Shown in pieces: positions 49,470 to 58,202 of a stretch of DNA of 64,000 bases (the first letter of the stretch is position 1; each line of letters opens with the position of its first letter). The notes under the pieces were generated by a model, which was not told the origin of the DNA, made no database searches, and saw only the letters and a program-made list of their open reading frames with translations. Where the stretch lies: the NCBI RefSeq assembly GCF_042693015.1, contig NZ_CP170544.1, positions 4,960,001 to 5,024,000 of the forward strand, read 5' to 3'. Position numbers and translations under genes: made by a program. Origin of the DNA: Sphingomonas_E sp042693015. GTDB lineage: Bacteria; Pseudomonadota; Alphaproteobacteria; Sphingomonadales; Sphingomonadaceae.

Positions 49470-52151
49470 TCAGTATTTGAAACGGGCGCCGAAATAGAAT
49501 TGGCGGCCATTGTCGTAGATCGAGCGGAACCGGTCCGGCGTGCCGGAATATTGCCGGATCTTCTCGTTCGTCAGGTTCACCGCGTCGAAGGTGATCGCGA
49601 TATTCTCCGTCACGTTCACGCTCGCCGAGGCATCGAGCGATTCCAGCGACGCCTGGTTCAGCGGCGCAGCCCGGTCGATGTTGATGAAGAACTTCGAACG
49701 ATAGGTGTAGGACAGACGGGCGTTGAACATGTCGTTCTCGAAATAGCCCGTCAGGTTGGCGGTGTGCTTGCTGTTGCCCGGGATCGGATCGCCATTGTCC
49801 GCCTTGGCATCCGAATAGGTGTAGTTCGCGATCACGCCGAACCCGTTCCAGATCGGGCGCGAAACCTGGAATTCAAAGCCCTGGTTACGACCACCCGGGC
49901 CGTTCGACGGCCGGTTGATCTGATAGGGGCAGTTGAACAGATTGGGGTTGCTGCCGCCTGCAGCCACGCAGCCCGCGGGCTCGGTGCCCGGCACGAACAC
50001 GCCCGGCAGGATCTCGGTCGTGGTCGTGTTGACGACGTAGGACAGGATATCCTTGTAGAACAGGGCCGCCGCCACGATCGTCTCGGCGTCCGGATACCAT
50101 TCCACCGACAGGTCATACTGGTTGGCGCGGAACGGCTTCAGGTTCGGGTCGCCGCCATTGCCGGTCAAGAGCGTGCCGTTGAGGTCGGTGCCTGGCGAGA
50201 TGTCGGCGAAGTCGGGCCGCGTGATCGTGCGGCCGGCGGCGAAGCGCACGATCACCTTGTCGGTGACGTCCAGCGCCAGGTTCGCGCTGGGCAGGATGTC
50301 GGTGTAGGAACGCTTGACGCTGACCGGCGTGTAGCCGCCGAACGGGCTCTGGAACTCGGGCGCCGGCGCGCCGATGACATTGCCTTCGGATCTCTGGTCG
50401 GTGCCGATGATGCGGACGCCGATATTGCCCTTCCAGCCTTCGCCGCCGAGCTTGGCCATGGCATAGCCGCCATAGGTCTTTTCGTTGATCGAATAGACGT
50501 TGCCCGGAACGACGAACTTCTCGGTCAGGTTCGCGGCCTGCGCGCCATAGATATCGCCCAGCTTCTGGCGGCTGACCGTCCAGTAATCGGTCAGCGTGCC
50601 CGGCAGCGCGAAATTGTCCATGAAGTCGCCCGGCGTCGTGCCGCCCGACCAGAAATCGGCCGCGGTGCAGGGCGCGCCGCCGCACAGCAGGCCCGGCGTC
50701 AGCACGCCGCCATTGGTCGCCAGCCGGTTCGCCTTGCGGTCATGGTCGGTATATTTGAAGCCGACCCGGATCGCGTTCAGCGGCCCCATGTCGAGCTGGC
50801 GCTCGACATCGACATAGGCATATTTTTCCTCGTCGTCGTTGGTGACGGTCTGGATGCGGGCGAAGTCTATCAGCATCCCCGCCGGCGAGGTCGGATTGGG
50901 CGAGCTGAACTGCACCTGCGGCACCTTGCCGCTGATGTCATAGCTGAACGCACCGGGGGCCGCGGTCTCGAAGAAATTCTCGTTCTTGGTGTCGCCGTCG
51001 GCCTTGGTCCAGCCCGCCTTGAAGTGGACGTTCCAATCGTCGGTGGGGTCATAGGTCAGGTCGAAGTCGATCGAACGGGTCTTGGCGACGGCCTTGCGGT
51101 CGATCGCGTCGAACACCACGCCGCGGCCGGTCGTGCCGCCATTGGGCGATGCGATGTCGCCGCTGACGGCGATCCCGTCGCGTACCACCGCGTTGGTGAT
51201 GGTGCCGCCACCGGCCAGCGCCTGTTCGCCCCAGGCGAGATAGTTCTGGTTGTAATTGTTGGCGTTGAACTGCGAATAGAGACCGGTGATGTTGATCAGG
51301 ATCTCGTCCGACGGGCGGAACTGGATGCCGATATTGCCGCCGTAACGCTCGCGATCCTGCTCGAACAGTGCGGAGCCGATCAGCGTCGGCACGCCCGCCA
51401 TCTGGCCGCCGCCGACGTCGAAATCGCGATAGCCGAACACTTCGATGCCGTCGCGGCGTGTCTGGCGCTTCTGGTATACGCCGCCGATCAGGATGCCGAA
51501 GGTCTCGTCGTCATTCTTCCAACTGAACAGGCCCGAAATCTGCGGATCGAGCTTGTCGGAAAGGTCCGAATAGACAGCCTGCACCGAAGCCGAGACGGTG
51601 AAGGCGTCGAGATCGAACGGGTTGCGGGTGTGGACGTTGATCGTGCCGCCAACGCCGCCTTCTTCGACATCGGCCTGCGGCGTCTTGTAGACTTCCAACT
51701 GGCCGACGATTTCCGACGGCAGCACCAGATAGTTGAAGCTGCGGGTGGAATCGACCTGATCAAGGATGAACCAGTCGGCGGTGGCGACCGAATGGCCGTT
51801 CAGCAGCGTCTTGGTCAGGTTGGGCGCGGTGCCGCGCAGCGAGACGCGCTCGCCTTCGCCGAACTCGCGGTTGACGACGATGCCGGGGATGCGCTGCAGC
51901 GCTTCGGCGACATTCTTGTCGGGGAACTTGCCGATATCCTCGGCCGAAAGCACGTCGGCGATCACATCGCCTTCGCGCTTCGCGTTGATGGAGGCGATCT
52001 GCGATCCGCGGATGCCGGTGACGACGATCTCGTCATCGGCTGCTGCTGCCGCGCTGTCCTGTGCGAATGCCGCCTGCGTGCAGGCGAAAAAGGCCAGCGC
52101 GCTGACCGACGTTCCCAAAATGCGAAGGCCGAAATTTCGATGGGTTGTCAC
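49470..52151 (-). CDS. TonB-dependent receptor, chito-oligosaccharide/GlcNAc locus
   Basis: An 893-residue outer-membrane receptor. GTG 52151 follows GGGGAAGAG and opens a signal peptide (VTTHRNFGLRILGTSVSALA, cleavage near AFAQD). The TonB box-like stretch DEIVVTGIR precedes the plug (FPDKNVAEALQRIPGIVVNR, VSLRGTAPNLTKTLLNG); the barrel ends FYFGARFKY. By its neighbours (GH20, PTS for GlcNAc, NagA) it should import chito-oligosaccharides. The long frame on the opposite strand (49500-52190) is a codon-bias shadow. Confidence 0.92.
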   Translation of the reverse strand: MTTHRNFGLRILGTSVSALAFFACTQAAFAQDSAAAAADDEIVVTGIRGSQIASINAKREGDVIADVLSAEDIGKFPDKNVAEALQRIPGIVVNREFGEGERVSLRGTAPNLTKTLLNGHSVATADWFILDQVDSTRSFNYLVLPSEIVGQLEVYKTPQADVEEGGVGGTINVHTRNPFDLDAFTVSASVQAVYSDLSDKLDPQISGLFSWKNDDETFGILIGGVYQKRQTRRDGIEVFGYRDFDVGGGQMAGVPTLIGSALFEQDRERYGGNIGIQFRPSDEILINITGLYSQFNANNYNQNYLAWGEQALAGGGTITNAVVRDGIAVSGDIASPNGGTTGRGVVFDAIDRKAVAKTRSIDFDLTYDPTDDWNVHFKAGWTKADGDTKNENFFETAAPGAFSYDISGKVPQVQFSSPNPTSPAGMLIDFARIQTVTNDDEEKYAYVDVERQLDMGPLNAIRVGFKYTDHDRKANRLATNGGVLTPGLLCGGAPCTAADFWSGGTTPGDFMDNFALPGTLTDYWTVSRQKLGDIYGAQAANLTEKFVVPGNVYSINEKTYGGYAMAKLGGEGWKGNIGVRIIGTDQRSEGNVIGAPAPEFQSPFGGYTPVSVKRSYTDILPSANLALDVTDKVIVRFAAGRTITRPDFADISPGTDLNGTLLTGNGGDPNLKPFRANQYDLSVEWYPDAETIVAAALFYKDILSYVVNTTTTEILPGVFVPGTEPAGCVAAGGSNPNLFNCPYQINRPSNGPGGRNQGFEFQVSRPIWNGFGVIANYTYSDAKADNGDPIPGNSKHTANLTGYFENDMFNARLSYTYRSKFFINIDRAAPLNQASLESLDASASVNVTENIAITFDAVNLTNEKIRQYSGTPDRFRSIYDNGRQFYFGARFKY

Positions 52152-52192
52152 TTGCTCTTCCCCTTCCCCGGCGCCTCGCTTTTGCGATAGTG

Positions 52193-52243
52193 CCAATTTG
52201 CTACCAATGACGTACCAATAACAGGACCATCTTCCAGACCAAT
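52193..52243. promoter_or_regulatory. Helically phased CCAAT array before the TonB receptor gene
   Basis: CCAAT begins at 52193, 52204 and 52215, a related CCAT at 52227, and CCAAT again at 52239, giving steps of 11, 11, 12 and 12 bases. An inverted GATTGGTC follows at 52312-52319. All sites would face one side of the helix. They lie in the promoter region shared by the receptor and the GntR gene (52152-52368). Confidence 0.45.
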
Positions 52244-52368
52244 CGGCAGGTCAAGTAGCAATCTTTCAATTTTCTGACACTGAATGAGTTTTTATGCTGG
52301 CAAATGGTATTTGATTGGTCCTATAGATCGGACATGAAAACGGGTGCAGGGCAGGGGAAGCCGCTTCA

Positions 52369-53109
52369 ATGAGCCTCGCAGGACAGGTTGGCCCGCTCGA
52401 CATGCACGGTCGGGCGCCGCTTTATCAGCGCCTTCAGGATGCGCTGCGCGGAGCGATCGACTCGCAGCTTTTGAAGCCCCAGCAGGCGCTCCCGCCCGAA
52501 CGCGATCTCGCCACGGATTTCGCCGTTTCCCGCATCACCGTCCGCAAGGCGCTCGATGGCCTCGTCGCCGAAGGGCTGCTCACCCGCCGCCAGGGCGCGG
52601 GCACCTTCGTCGCCGGTCGCGTCGAAAAGCAATTCTCCAAGCTGACCTCTTTCTCGGAGGATATGGCGGCGCGCGGGCGCACTTCGCACAGCAAGTGGAT
52701 CGCGCGGTCCGAAGGCGCGGTCACGCCCGATGAATCGCTCACTTTGGGCCTCAGCCCCGGCACCCGCGTCTATCGTTTCGCACGTATCCGCTACGCCGAC
52801 GATTTCGCCATGGCGCTCGAATATTCGACGATCGCGGGCTATGGTCTGCCGTCGCTCGATGCGGTCGATGTCTCGCTCTACGCGGCGCTGCACGAAGCCG
52901 GCAACCGCCCCGTCCGCGCCCTCCAGCGCCTGCGCGCGGTGCTGTTCAACAAGGACCAGGCGGCGCTGCTGGGCGTTGATGTCGGCGCACCGGGCTTGTT
53001 CATCGAACGCCGCGCTTTCCTGGAGGACGGCCGCGCGATCGAAATGACCCATAGCTGGTATCGCGGCGACGCCTATGACTTCGTCGCCGAACTGAACGCA
53101 TTGGCATGA
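52369..53109 (+). CDS. GntR/HutC-family regulator of GlcNAc genes
   Basis: A 246-residue regulator. N-terminal winged helix (about 12-80, PLYQRLQDALRGAIDSQLL, then RITVRKALDGLVAEGLLTRR) and C-terminal UTRA ligand domain (about 95-240, with RARAxxx-type PGTRVYRFARIRYAD and TMTHSWYRGD-like end). It resembles NagR/NagQ proteins, which sense GlcNAc-6-P or GlcN-6-P. It is divergent from the receptor operon and is followed, with a four-base overlap, by the SIS deaminase gene. Confidence 0.88.
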   Translation: MSLAGQVGPLDMHGRAPLYQRLQDALRGAIDSQLLKPQQALPPERDLATDFAVSRITVRKALDGLVAEGLLTRRQGAGTFVAGRVEKQFSKLTSFSEDMAARGRTSHSKWIARSEGAVTPDESLTLGLSPGTRVYRFARIRYADDFAMALEYSTIAGYGLPSLDAVDVSLYAALHEAGNRPVRALQRLRAVLFNKDQAALLGVDVGAPGLFIERRAFLEDGRAIEMTHSWYRGDAYDFVAELNALA

Positions 53110-54137
53110 TGAACCCTGAAACCACGCTGATGTTCGCCGAAGCCGCAGAAGCCGGGGCGGTCGTCGCCCGCCAGCGCGCGGCCAATGCCGATCGGCTGGC
53201 CGCTTTGGTCGATCGCTTGGCGGTAGCACCGCCCCGCGCCGCGATCACCTGCGCGCGCGGCAGTTCCGATCACGCCGCAACCTTCGCTAAGTATCTCATC
53301 GAAACCCGGCTGGGACTGCTCGTCTCCTCCGCCGCACCCTCGGTCAGTTCAGTCTATGGCGCAGAGCAAAGGCTCGCCGACGTCCTCGCCATCGCCATCT
53401 CGCAATCGGGCAAGAGCCCCGATCTGCTGGCGACGATCACCGCCGCCAAGGAGGCCGGCGCTGCATCGCTTGCCATTGTAAATGTTGAAGATTCTCCGCT
53501 CGCCGCGCTCACCGATCATGTCCTGCCGCTCCATGCCGGCCCCGAACGCAGCGTCGCCGCGACCAAATCCTACATCGCGACCCTCGCCGCCATCGCCGAT
53601 CTGGTCGCGGCCTGGACCAAGGATTCCAGTCTAAACCTGGCACTCAACGCCGCACCAGATCTCCTGGCCCAAGCCTGGTCGGCCGATTGGTCCCCCTTGG
53701 TCGATACCCTTGCCGATGCCCGCGGCCTCTTCGTCGTCGGCCGCGGCATCGGCCTTGGCGTCGCGCAGGAAGCGGCGCTCAAGCTCAAGGAAACCTGCGG
53801 CCTCCACGCCGAAGCGTTCAGCGCCGCCGAACTCAAGCACGGCCCGATGGCGCTCGTCGGCCCCGGCTTCCCGCTGCTGGTGCTGCGCCAGTCGGACGAG
53901 ACCGGCGAGGGCGTTGACGATCTTGCGGCCGAGATGGCGGCGCGCGGGGGCCCGGTGCTGATCGCCGGCGGCGAGGCGAAAGGCGCGATCAGCCTGCCCA
54001 GCGTCGCCGCGCATCCGGTGATTGAGCCGATGCTGCAGATCCAGTCCTTCTACCGCGCCGCCAACGCGCTCTCCGTCCGCCGCGGCTTCGATCCGGACAA
54101 GCCGCCCCACCTCGCCAAGGTGACGGAGACGCTGTGA
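53106..54137 (+). CDS. SIS-domain sugar-phosphate deaminase (NagB-II type)
   Basis: A 343-residue protein with two SIS domains (about 45-170 and 200-320), equivalent to the isomerase half of GlmS without the glutaminase part. Visible blocks are CARGSSDHAATFAKYLIE, SQSGKSPDLLATI, RSVAATKSYIATL and CGLHAEAFSAAELKHGP. In this context it should convert glucosamine-6-P to fructose-6-P and ammonia, as NagB-II does in other bacteria lacking classical NagB. It overlaps its neighbours on both sides. Confidence 0.88.
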   Translation: MMNPETTLMFAEAAEAGAVVARQRAANADRLAALVDRLAVAPPRAAITCARGSSDHAATFAKYLIETRLGLLVSSAAPSVSSVYGAEQRLADVLAIAISQSGKSPDLLATITAAKEAGAASLAIVNVEDSPLAALTDHVLPLHAGPERSVAATKSYIATLAAIADLVAAWTKDSSLNLALNAAPDLLAQAWSADWSPLVDTLADARGLFVVGRGIGLGVAQEAALKLKETCGLHAEAFSAAELKHGPMALVGPGFPLLVLRQSDETGEGVDDLAAEMAARGGPVLIAGGEAKGAISLPSVAAHPVIEPMLQIQSFYRAANALSVRRGFDPDKPPHLAKVTETL

Positions 54138-55279
54138 TGGCGGTCGCGCTGGTCAATGGCCGCATCCTCGTCGACGGCGCCTTCGTTGAAGGCCGCGCGC
54201 TGCTGGTGGAGGGCGATCGCATCGCCGCGATCCTGGCCGATCGCGAAGTGGCGGCCGATACCGCACGCCATGATCTCGATGGCGGGATGCTGGTCCCCGG
54301 CTTCATCGATTCGCAGGTCAATGGCGGTGGCGGCGTCCTGTTCAACGATGCCCCCACGGTCGAGGCGATCGCCGCGATCGGCGCCGCGCATCGCCGCTTC
54401 GGCACTACCGGCTTCCTGCCGACGCTGATCAGCGACGATCTTGCCGTCGTCCGCGCCGGCGTCGCTGCGGTCGATGCGGCGATGGCGGCCGGCGTGCCGG
54501 GCGTGCTCGGCATCCATATCGAAGGGCCGTTCCTCAACGTCGATCGCAAGGGCATCCACGCCCCCGAAAAGATCCGCGCGCTCGATGAGGACGGCTTCGC
54601 CGCAGTCACCGGCCTCCGCCACGGCCGCACGCTCATCACACTCGCGCCCGAACAGACCCAGCCGGCGATGGTTCGCCGTCTCGCCGATGCTGGGCTGATC
54701 GTCGCCGCCGGCCACACCGACGGAAGCTATCGCGAGATCCGCGACGCGCTCGACAACGGGCTCACCGGCTTCACGCATTTGTTCAACGCGATGTCGCCGC
54801 TCGGCTCGCGCGAGCCGGGGGCGGTCGGCGCCGCGCTGGAGGATGAGGCCGCCTGGTGCGGGCTGATCGTCGACGGCCGCCATGTCGATCCGGTGACGAT
54901 GCGGCTGGCGCTTCGCTGCAAGCCGGTCGATCGCTTCATGCTCGTCACCGATGCGATGCCCAGCGTCGGCATGGTCCATAAGAGCTTCATGTTGCAGGGC
55001 CATCGCATCACCGTGGTCGACGGCGTCTGCGTCAATGAAGACGGCACGCTCGCCGGCTCGGATCTCGATATGGCGCGGGCGGTGCGCAACGCGGTGAAGA
55101 TGCTCGGCATCGACGTGCCGACTGCGATCGCCATGGCGTCGCTGTCGCCGGCCCGCTTCCTTGGCATGGATGCGGATCGCGGCCGGATCGCGCCTGGCCT
55201 CGCGGCCGATCTCGTCCTGATGGGCGATGATCTGCATGTGCGGGGAAGCTGGATCGCGGGCCGCTATCTGCCCGGCTGA
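54137..55279 (+). CDS. nagA: N-acetylglucosamine-6-phosphate deacetylase
   Basis: A 380-residue amidohydrolase-fold enzyme removing acetate from GlcNAc-6-P. Family blocks: GGMLVPGFIDSQVNGGGGVLF, the metal ligand Glu in LGIHIEGPFLN, AAGHTDGSY and THLFNAMSPL with the two His, and VTDAMPSVGM with the catalytic Asp. It acts between the PTS and the SIS deaminase. The start is ATG 54137, overlapping the upstream stop (TGATG); a GTG three bases earlier is possible. Confidence 0.93.
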   Translation: MAVALVNGRILVDGAFVEGRALLVEGDRIAAILADREVAADTARHDLDGGMLVPGFIDSQVNGGGGVLFNDAPTVEAIAAIGAAHRRFGTTGFLPTLISDDLAVVRAGVAAVDAAMAAGVPGVLGIHIEGPFLNVDRKGIHAPEKIRALDEDGFAAVTGLRHGRTLITLAPEQTQPAMVRRLADAGLIVAAGHTDGSYREIRDALDNGLTGFTHLFNAMSPLGSREPGAVGAALEDEAAWCGLIVDGRHVDPVTMRLALRCKPVDRFMLVTDAMPSVGMVHKSFMLQGHRITVVDGVCVNEDGTLAGSDLDMARAVRNAVKMLGIDVPTAIAMASLSPARFLGMDADRGRIAPGLAADLVLMGDDLHVRGSWIAGRYLPG

Positions 55280-55285
55280 TCGACT

Positions 55286-55924
55286 TCAGACCTGACCGCT
55301 GATCAGCGGCACGAACGCCACGCCGCCCAGATCCTCCGCGCTGATGCTGCCGTCTTCCGTCCGACTGTAGACCGTTAACTGCTGCTGGAACCGGCCGCCC
55401 AACGGCGCCACCAGCCGCCCGCCCGGCGCCAGTTGCTCCAGCAAGGCGGGCGGCAGGGTAGGCGCGGCCGCGGAGACGATGATCGCCTGGAAGGGTGCGC
55501 GTTCCGGCAAGCCAGCCGTGCCGTCGGCATCAAGGATCATGACATTGTCACAGCCGAGATCTGCCAGCACGCGGCGCGCCCGGTCGGCCAGCTTGGGAAT
55601 CCGCTCGATCGCCCAGACTTCGCCCGCGATCCGGCTCATCACCGCGGCGGCATAGCCCGATCCGGCACCGATCTCGAGCACCCGGTCGCCAGGCTGCATC
55701 GCCGCCGCCTCGATCATCAGTCCGACGATATAGGGCTGCGATATGGTCTGGTCCGCGCCGATCGGCAGCGGCCCGTCATTATAAGCGTGGGCCTGCCACC
55801 CTTCGGGGACGAAGGCTTCGCGCGGTACGGTCAGCATGGCGTGGATCACCCGCGGGTCGCTCACGCCCCGGGCGATGATCTGCTGGTCCACCATAGCTCG
55901 GCGAAGGCTGGTCGCGTCGTCCAT
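55286..55924 (-). CDS. pcm: Protein-L-isoaspartate O-methyltransferase family protein
   Basis: A 212-residue SAM-dependent methyltransferase repairing isoaspartyl residues. The N-terminal REAFVPEGWQAHAYNDGPLP and TISQPYIVGLMIEA blocks, and the SAM motif VLEIGAGSGYAAAVM, are typical. It converges with nagA, six bases between stops. Sphingomonads carry related copies near various genes; no functional link to GlcNAc use is implied. Confidence 0.9.
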   Translation of the reverse strand: MDDATSLRRAMVDQQIIARGVSDPRVIHAMLTVPREAFVPEGWQAHAYNDGPLPIGADQTISQPYIVGLMIEAAAMQPGDRVLEIGAGSGYAAAVMSRIAGEVWAIERIPKLADRARRVLADLGCDNVMILDADGTAGLPERAPFQAIIVSAAAPTLPPALLEQLAPGGRLVAPLGGRFQQQLTVYSRTEDGSISAEDLGGVAFVPLISGQV

Positions 55925-55972
55925 AGGCGCCTCGTTCGCACGGGCGCAGGATGCGGCATCGCCTTCTCCGCT

Positions 55973-58117
55973 TCAAGGCGCGGCTTGCACCTTCTCCTCC
56001 GCGGCGAGGATGCGCGACTGCGATCCGACATAGGCGCGGATCGCGTCCATCTCCTCGGGCTTCAGCCATTGGCCGAAACGGATCATGCCGCGGTCTTCGA
56101 GCATCCCATCGACCAGGATCGCCTTCCACGTCGCCTTGTCGGCCAGCGCCGGCGAACGCCGCAGATCGGGCAGCACCCCGTTCGAGAAGGTCGATGGCCC
56201 ATGGCAGAGCCCGCAATTGGCGCCGTAGAGCGCCTCACCCTGCAGCACCATCGTTTCCGGCCAGGTCTCGGCAGGCGGACGGGCCGGCAGCACAGGGCGC
56301 TGATAGGGCGGCAGCTTCGCCTTGCCGTCCAGCTTGAACACCAGCACCCGGCCATTGGGTCGCTTGTGCGGATCGGGCGCCAGCGGCGAACTGATCCCAT
56401 AGGAACCGCCAAGCCCCGCCATCACCGCCACATATTGCTCGCCGCCCACCGCGAAGGAGGCCGCACCCGCGATGATCCCGGTCTGCGCGTCGAAGCTCCA
56501 CAGCTTCGCCCCATTATCCGCACGATAGGCGATGAAACGGCCATCGGGCGTGCCCTGGAAGATCAAATTGCCCGCCGTCGCCAGCAGGCCGCCATAGCCG
56601 GGCCCGTCATGCTCGATGGTGAAGCGTGCCTGCTGCGTCTTTGGATCCCAGGCGATCAGCCGCCCTTTCGCCGCCGCCTTCAGCGCCTTCAGCCCCGCCT
56701 TGTCGCGGGGGCCGCCGTTGCGCATCGATACGTTGCCCAGATTCCAGCGGCCGGGCATGAACTTGAACGCCTTGTCGTCGGCATAGCCGAACGGGATCAA
56801 CTGCGCTGGGATATAGACCAGCCCGGTCTTGGGGCTGTAGGCCATCGGGTGCCAGTTATGCGCGCCGAACGCGCTCGGGCTTGCCTCCCAATCGCCGCCA
56901 TTCAGTTCATAGCGGGCTTCCGGCCGCTCGATCGGCCGCCAGGTCTTGGTGTCATAGCCGTCGGCCCAGTTGACCGGTACGAAATTTTTGATGGAGATCG
57001 GCCCGCCTGTCTTGCGGTCGATCACGTAGAAATAGCCGTTCTTGGGCGCGTGCAGCAGCACCTTGCGCGGGCTGCCGTCGATCTCGATGTCGGCGAGGAT
57101 GATCGGCTGGGTCGCGGTGAAATCCCAGCTTTCGCCGGGCGTTTCCTGATAATGCCAGCGATAGGCGCCGGTTTCGGGATCGAGCGCGACGATCGACGAC
57201 AGGAACAGATTGTCGCCGGTATCGCCCGAACGGATGCGCCGGTTCCAGGGCGATCCGTTGCCGGTGCCGATCAGTATCTGATCGAGATCCTGGTCGTAGA
57301 CGATCGCGTCCCAGACGGTGCCGCCGCCGCCGCTTTCCTTCCAGGCGCCGTTCGGACCCCAGGTCGCCGCCGCCTTGCTCCTGAAGATCGCGTCGGACGC
57401 CGCCCCGTCGGGCTCTCCCTTGGGGTTCGGCGCGGTATAGAAGCGCCAGGCAAGCTTGCCCGTCTCCGCATCATAGGCGGAAACATAGCCGCGCACGCCA
57501 AGCTCGGCGCCGCCATTGCCGATCAGCACCTTGCCCTTCACCACGCGCGGCGCGCCGGTGCTCGTATAAGGATGCTTTTCGTCGACGGTCATCACCGACC
57601 AGACGGGTTTGCCGGTGGCGGCGTCGAGCGCGATCAGCCGCCCGTCGAACGCGCCGACATAGACCTTGCCATTCCACACCGCGACGCCGCGATTCACGAC
57701 GTCGCAGCAGCCGTCATAGGCTTTCCGGCCGGGCACTTTCGGGTCGTAGGACCAGATCAGCCGGCCGCTTGCGGCGTCGAGCGCATAGACCTTGGACCAG
57801 GCGCTCGTCGTATACAGTACGCCGTCGACGATGACCGGCGTTGCCTCTTGCCCGCGATCGGTGTCGAGGTCGTAGGACCAGGCGAGGCCGAGCTGGCCGA
57901 TATTGCCGGCATTGATCGCCGTTAGCGGACTGAAATGGTCTTCAGCATAGCCGCGTCCGTTCGACAGCCAGTTCTGCGGCTCGGCATCGGCATTGGCGAG
58001 CCTTTCGGCATTTACTGCCGCGGGCTTTCCCCTGGCTGCCCCTTCCGTCGCCGTTCCCTGCTGGCACGCTGCCAGCAAAGCCGTCGCTGCCAGAAGCGCG
58101 AACGCCATCACGCGCAT
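55973..58117 (-). CDS. PQQ-dependent alcohol dehydrogenase, quinohaemoprotein type
   Basis: A 714-residue periplasmic enzyme. The N-terminus is a signal of lipoprotein character (ALLAAC). The PQQ eight-bladed propeller spans about 45-580 with the adjacent Cys pair in YDGCCDVVNRG and tryptophan-docking repeats. A C-terminal cytochrome c domain carries the haem motif CGLCH. It oxidises primary alcohols or aldehydes, passing electrons to a cytochrome. GGAGGGG is directly before an ATG at 58123, so the ATG at 58117 with 6-base spacing is preferred. It lies 85 bases downstream of the phyP-like gene. Confidence 0.9.
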   Translation of the reverse strand: MRVMAFALLAATALLAACQQGTATEGAARGKPAAVNAERLANADAEPQNWLSNGRGYAEDHFSPLTAINAGNIGQLGLAWSYDLDTDRGQEATPVIVDGVLYTTSAWSKVYALDAASGRLIWSYDPKVPGRKAYDGCCDVVNRGVAVWNGKVYVGAFDGRLIALDAATGKPVWSVMTVDEKHPYTSTGAPRVVKGKVLIGNGGAELGVRGYVSAYDAETGKLAWRFYTAPNPKGEPDGAASDAIFRSKAAATWGPNGAWKESGGGGTVWDAIVYDQDLDQILIGTGNGSPWNRRIRSGDTGDNLFLSSIVALDPETGAYRWHYQETPGESWDFTATQPIILADIEIDGSPRKVLLHAPKNGYFYVIDRKTGGPISIKNFVPVNWADGYDTKTWRPIERPEARYELNGGDWEASPSAFGAHNWHPMAYSPKTGLVYIPAQLIPFGYADDKAFKFMPGRWNLGNVSMRNGGPRDKAGLKALKAAAKGRLIAWDPKTQQARFTIEHDGPGYGGLLATAGNLIFQGTPDGRFIAYRADNGAKLWSFDAQTGIIAGAASFAVGGEQYVAVMAGLGGSYGISSPLAPDPHKRPNGRVLVFKLDGKAKLPPYQRPVLPARPPAETWPETMVLQGEALYGANCGLCHGPSTFSNGVLPDLRRSPALADKATWKAILVDGMLEDRGMIRFGQWLKPEEMDAIRAYVGSQSRILAAEEKVQAAP

Positions 58118-58202
58118 GAACATCCCCTCCGCCGCGATTCATTGGTTGTTCGGTTCGCGGTCGGCGGAGGTTTAGCACCAGCAGGGCAGTTAGTTACAAC
58201 CC

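Noticed and set aside
49500..52190. 896-residue open frame on the plus strand opposite the TonB receptor
   Set aside because: It is the complement of a highly codon-biased GC-rich gene; it shows no domain, has Arg/Val/Asp-rich composition typical of such shadows, and the minus-strand receptor has signal peptide, plug and barrel.
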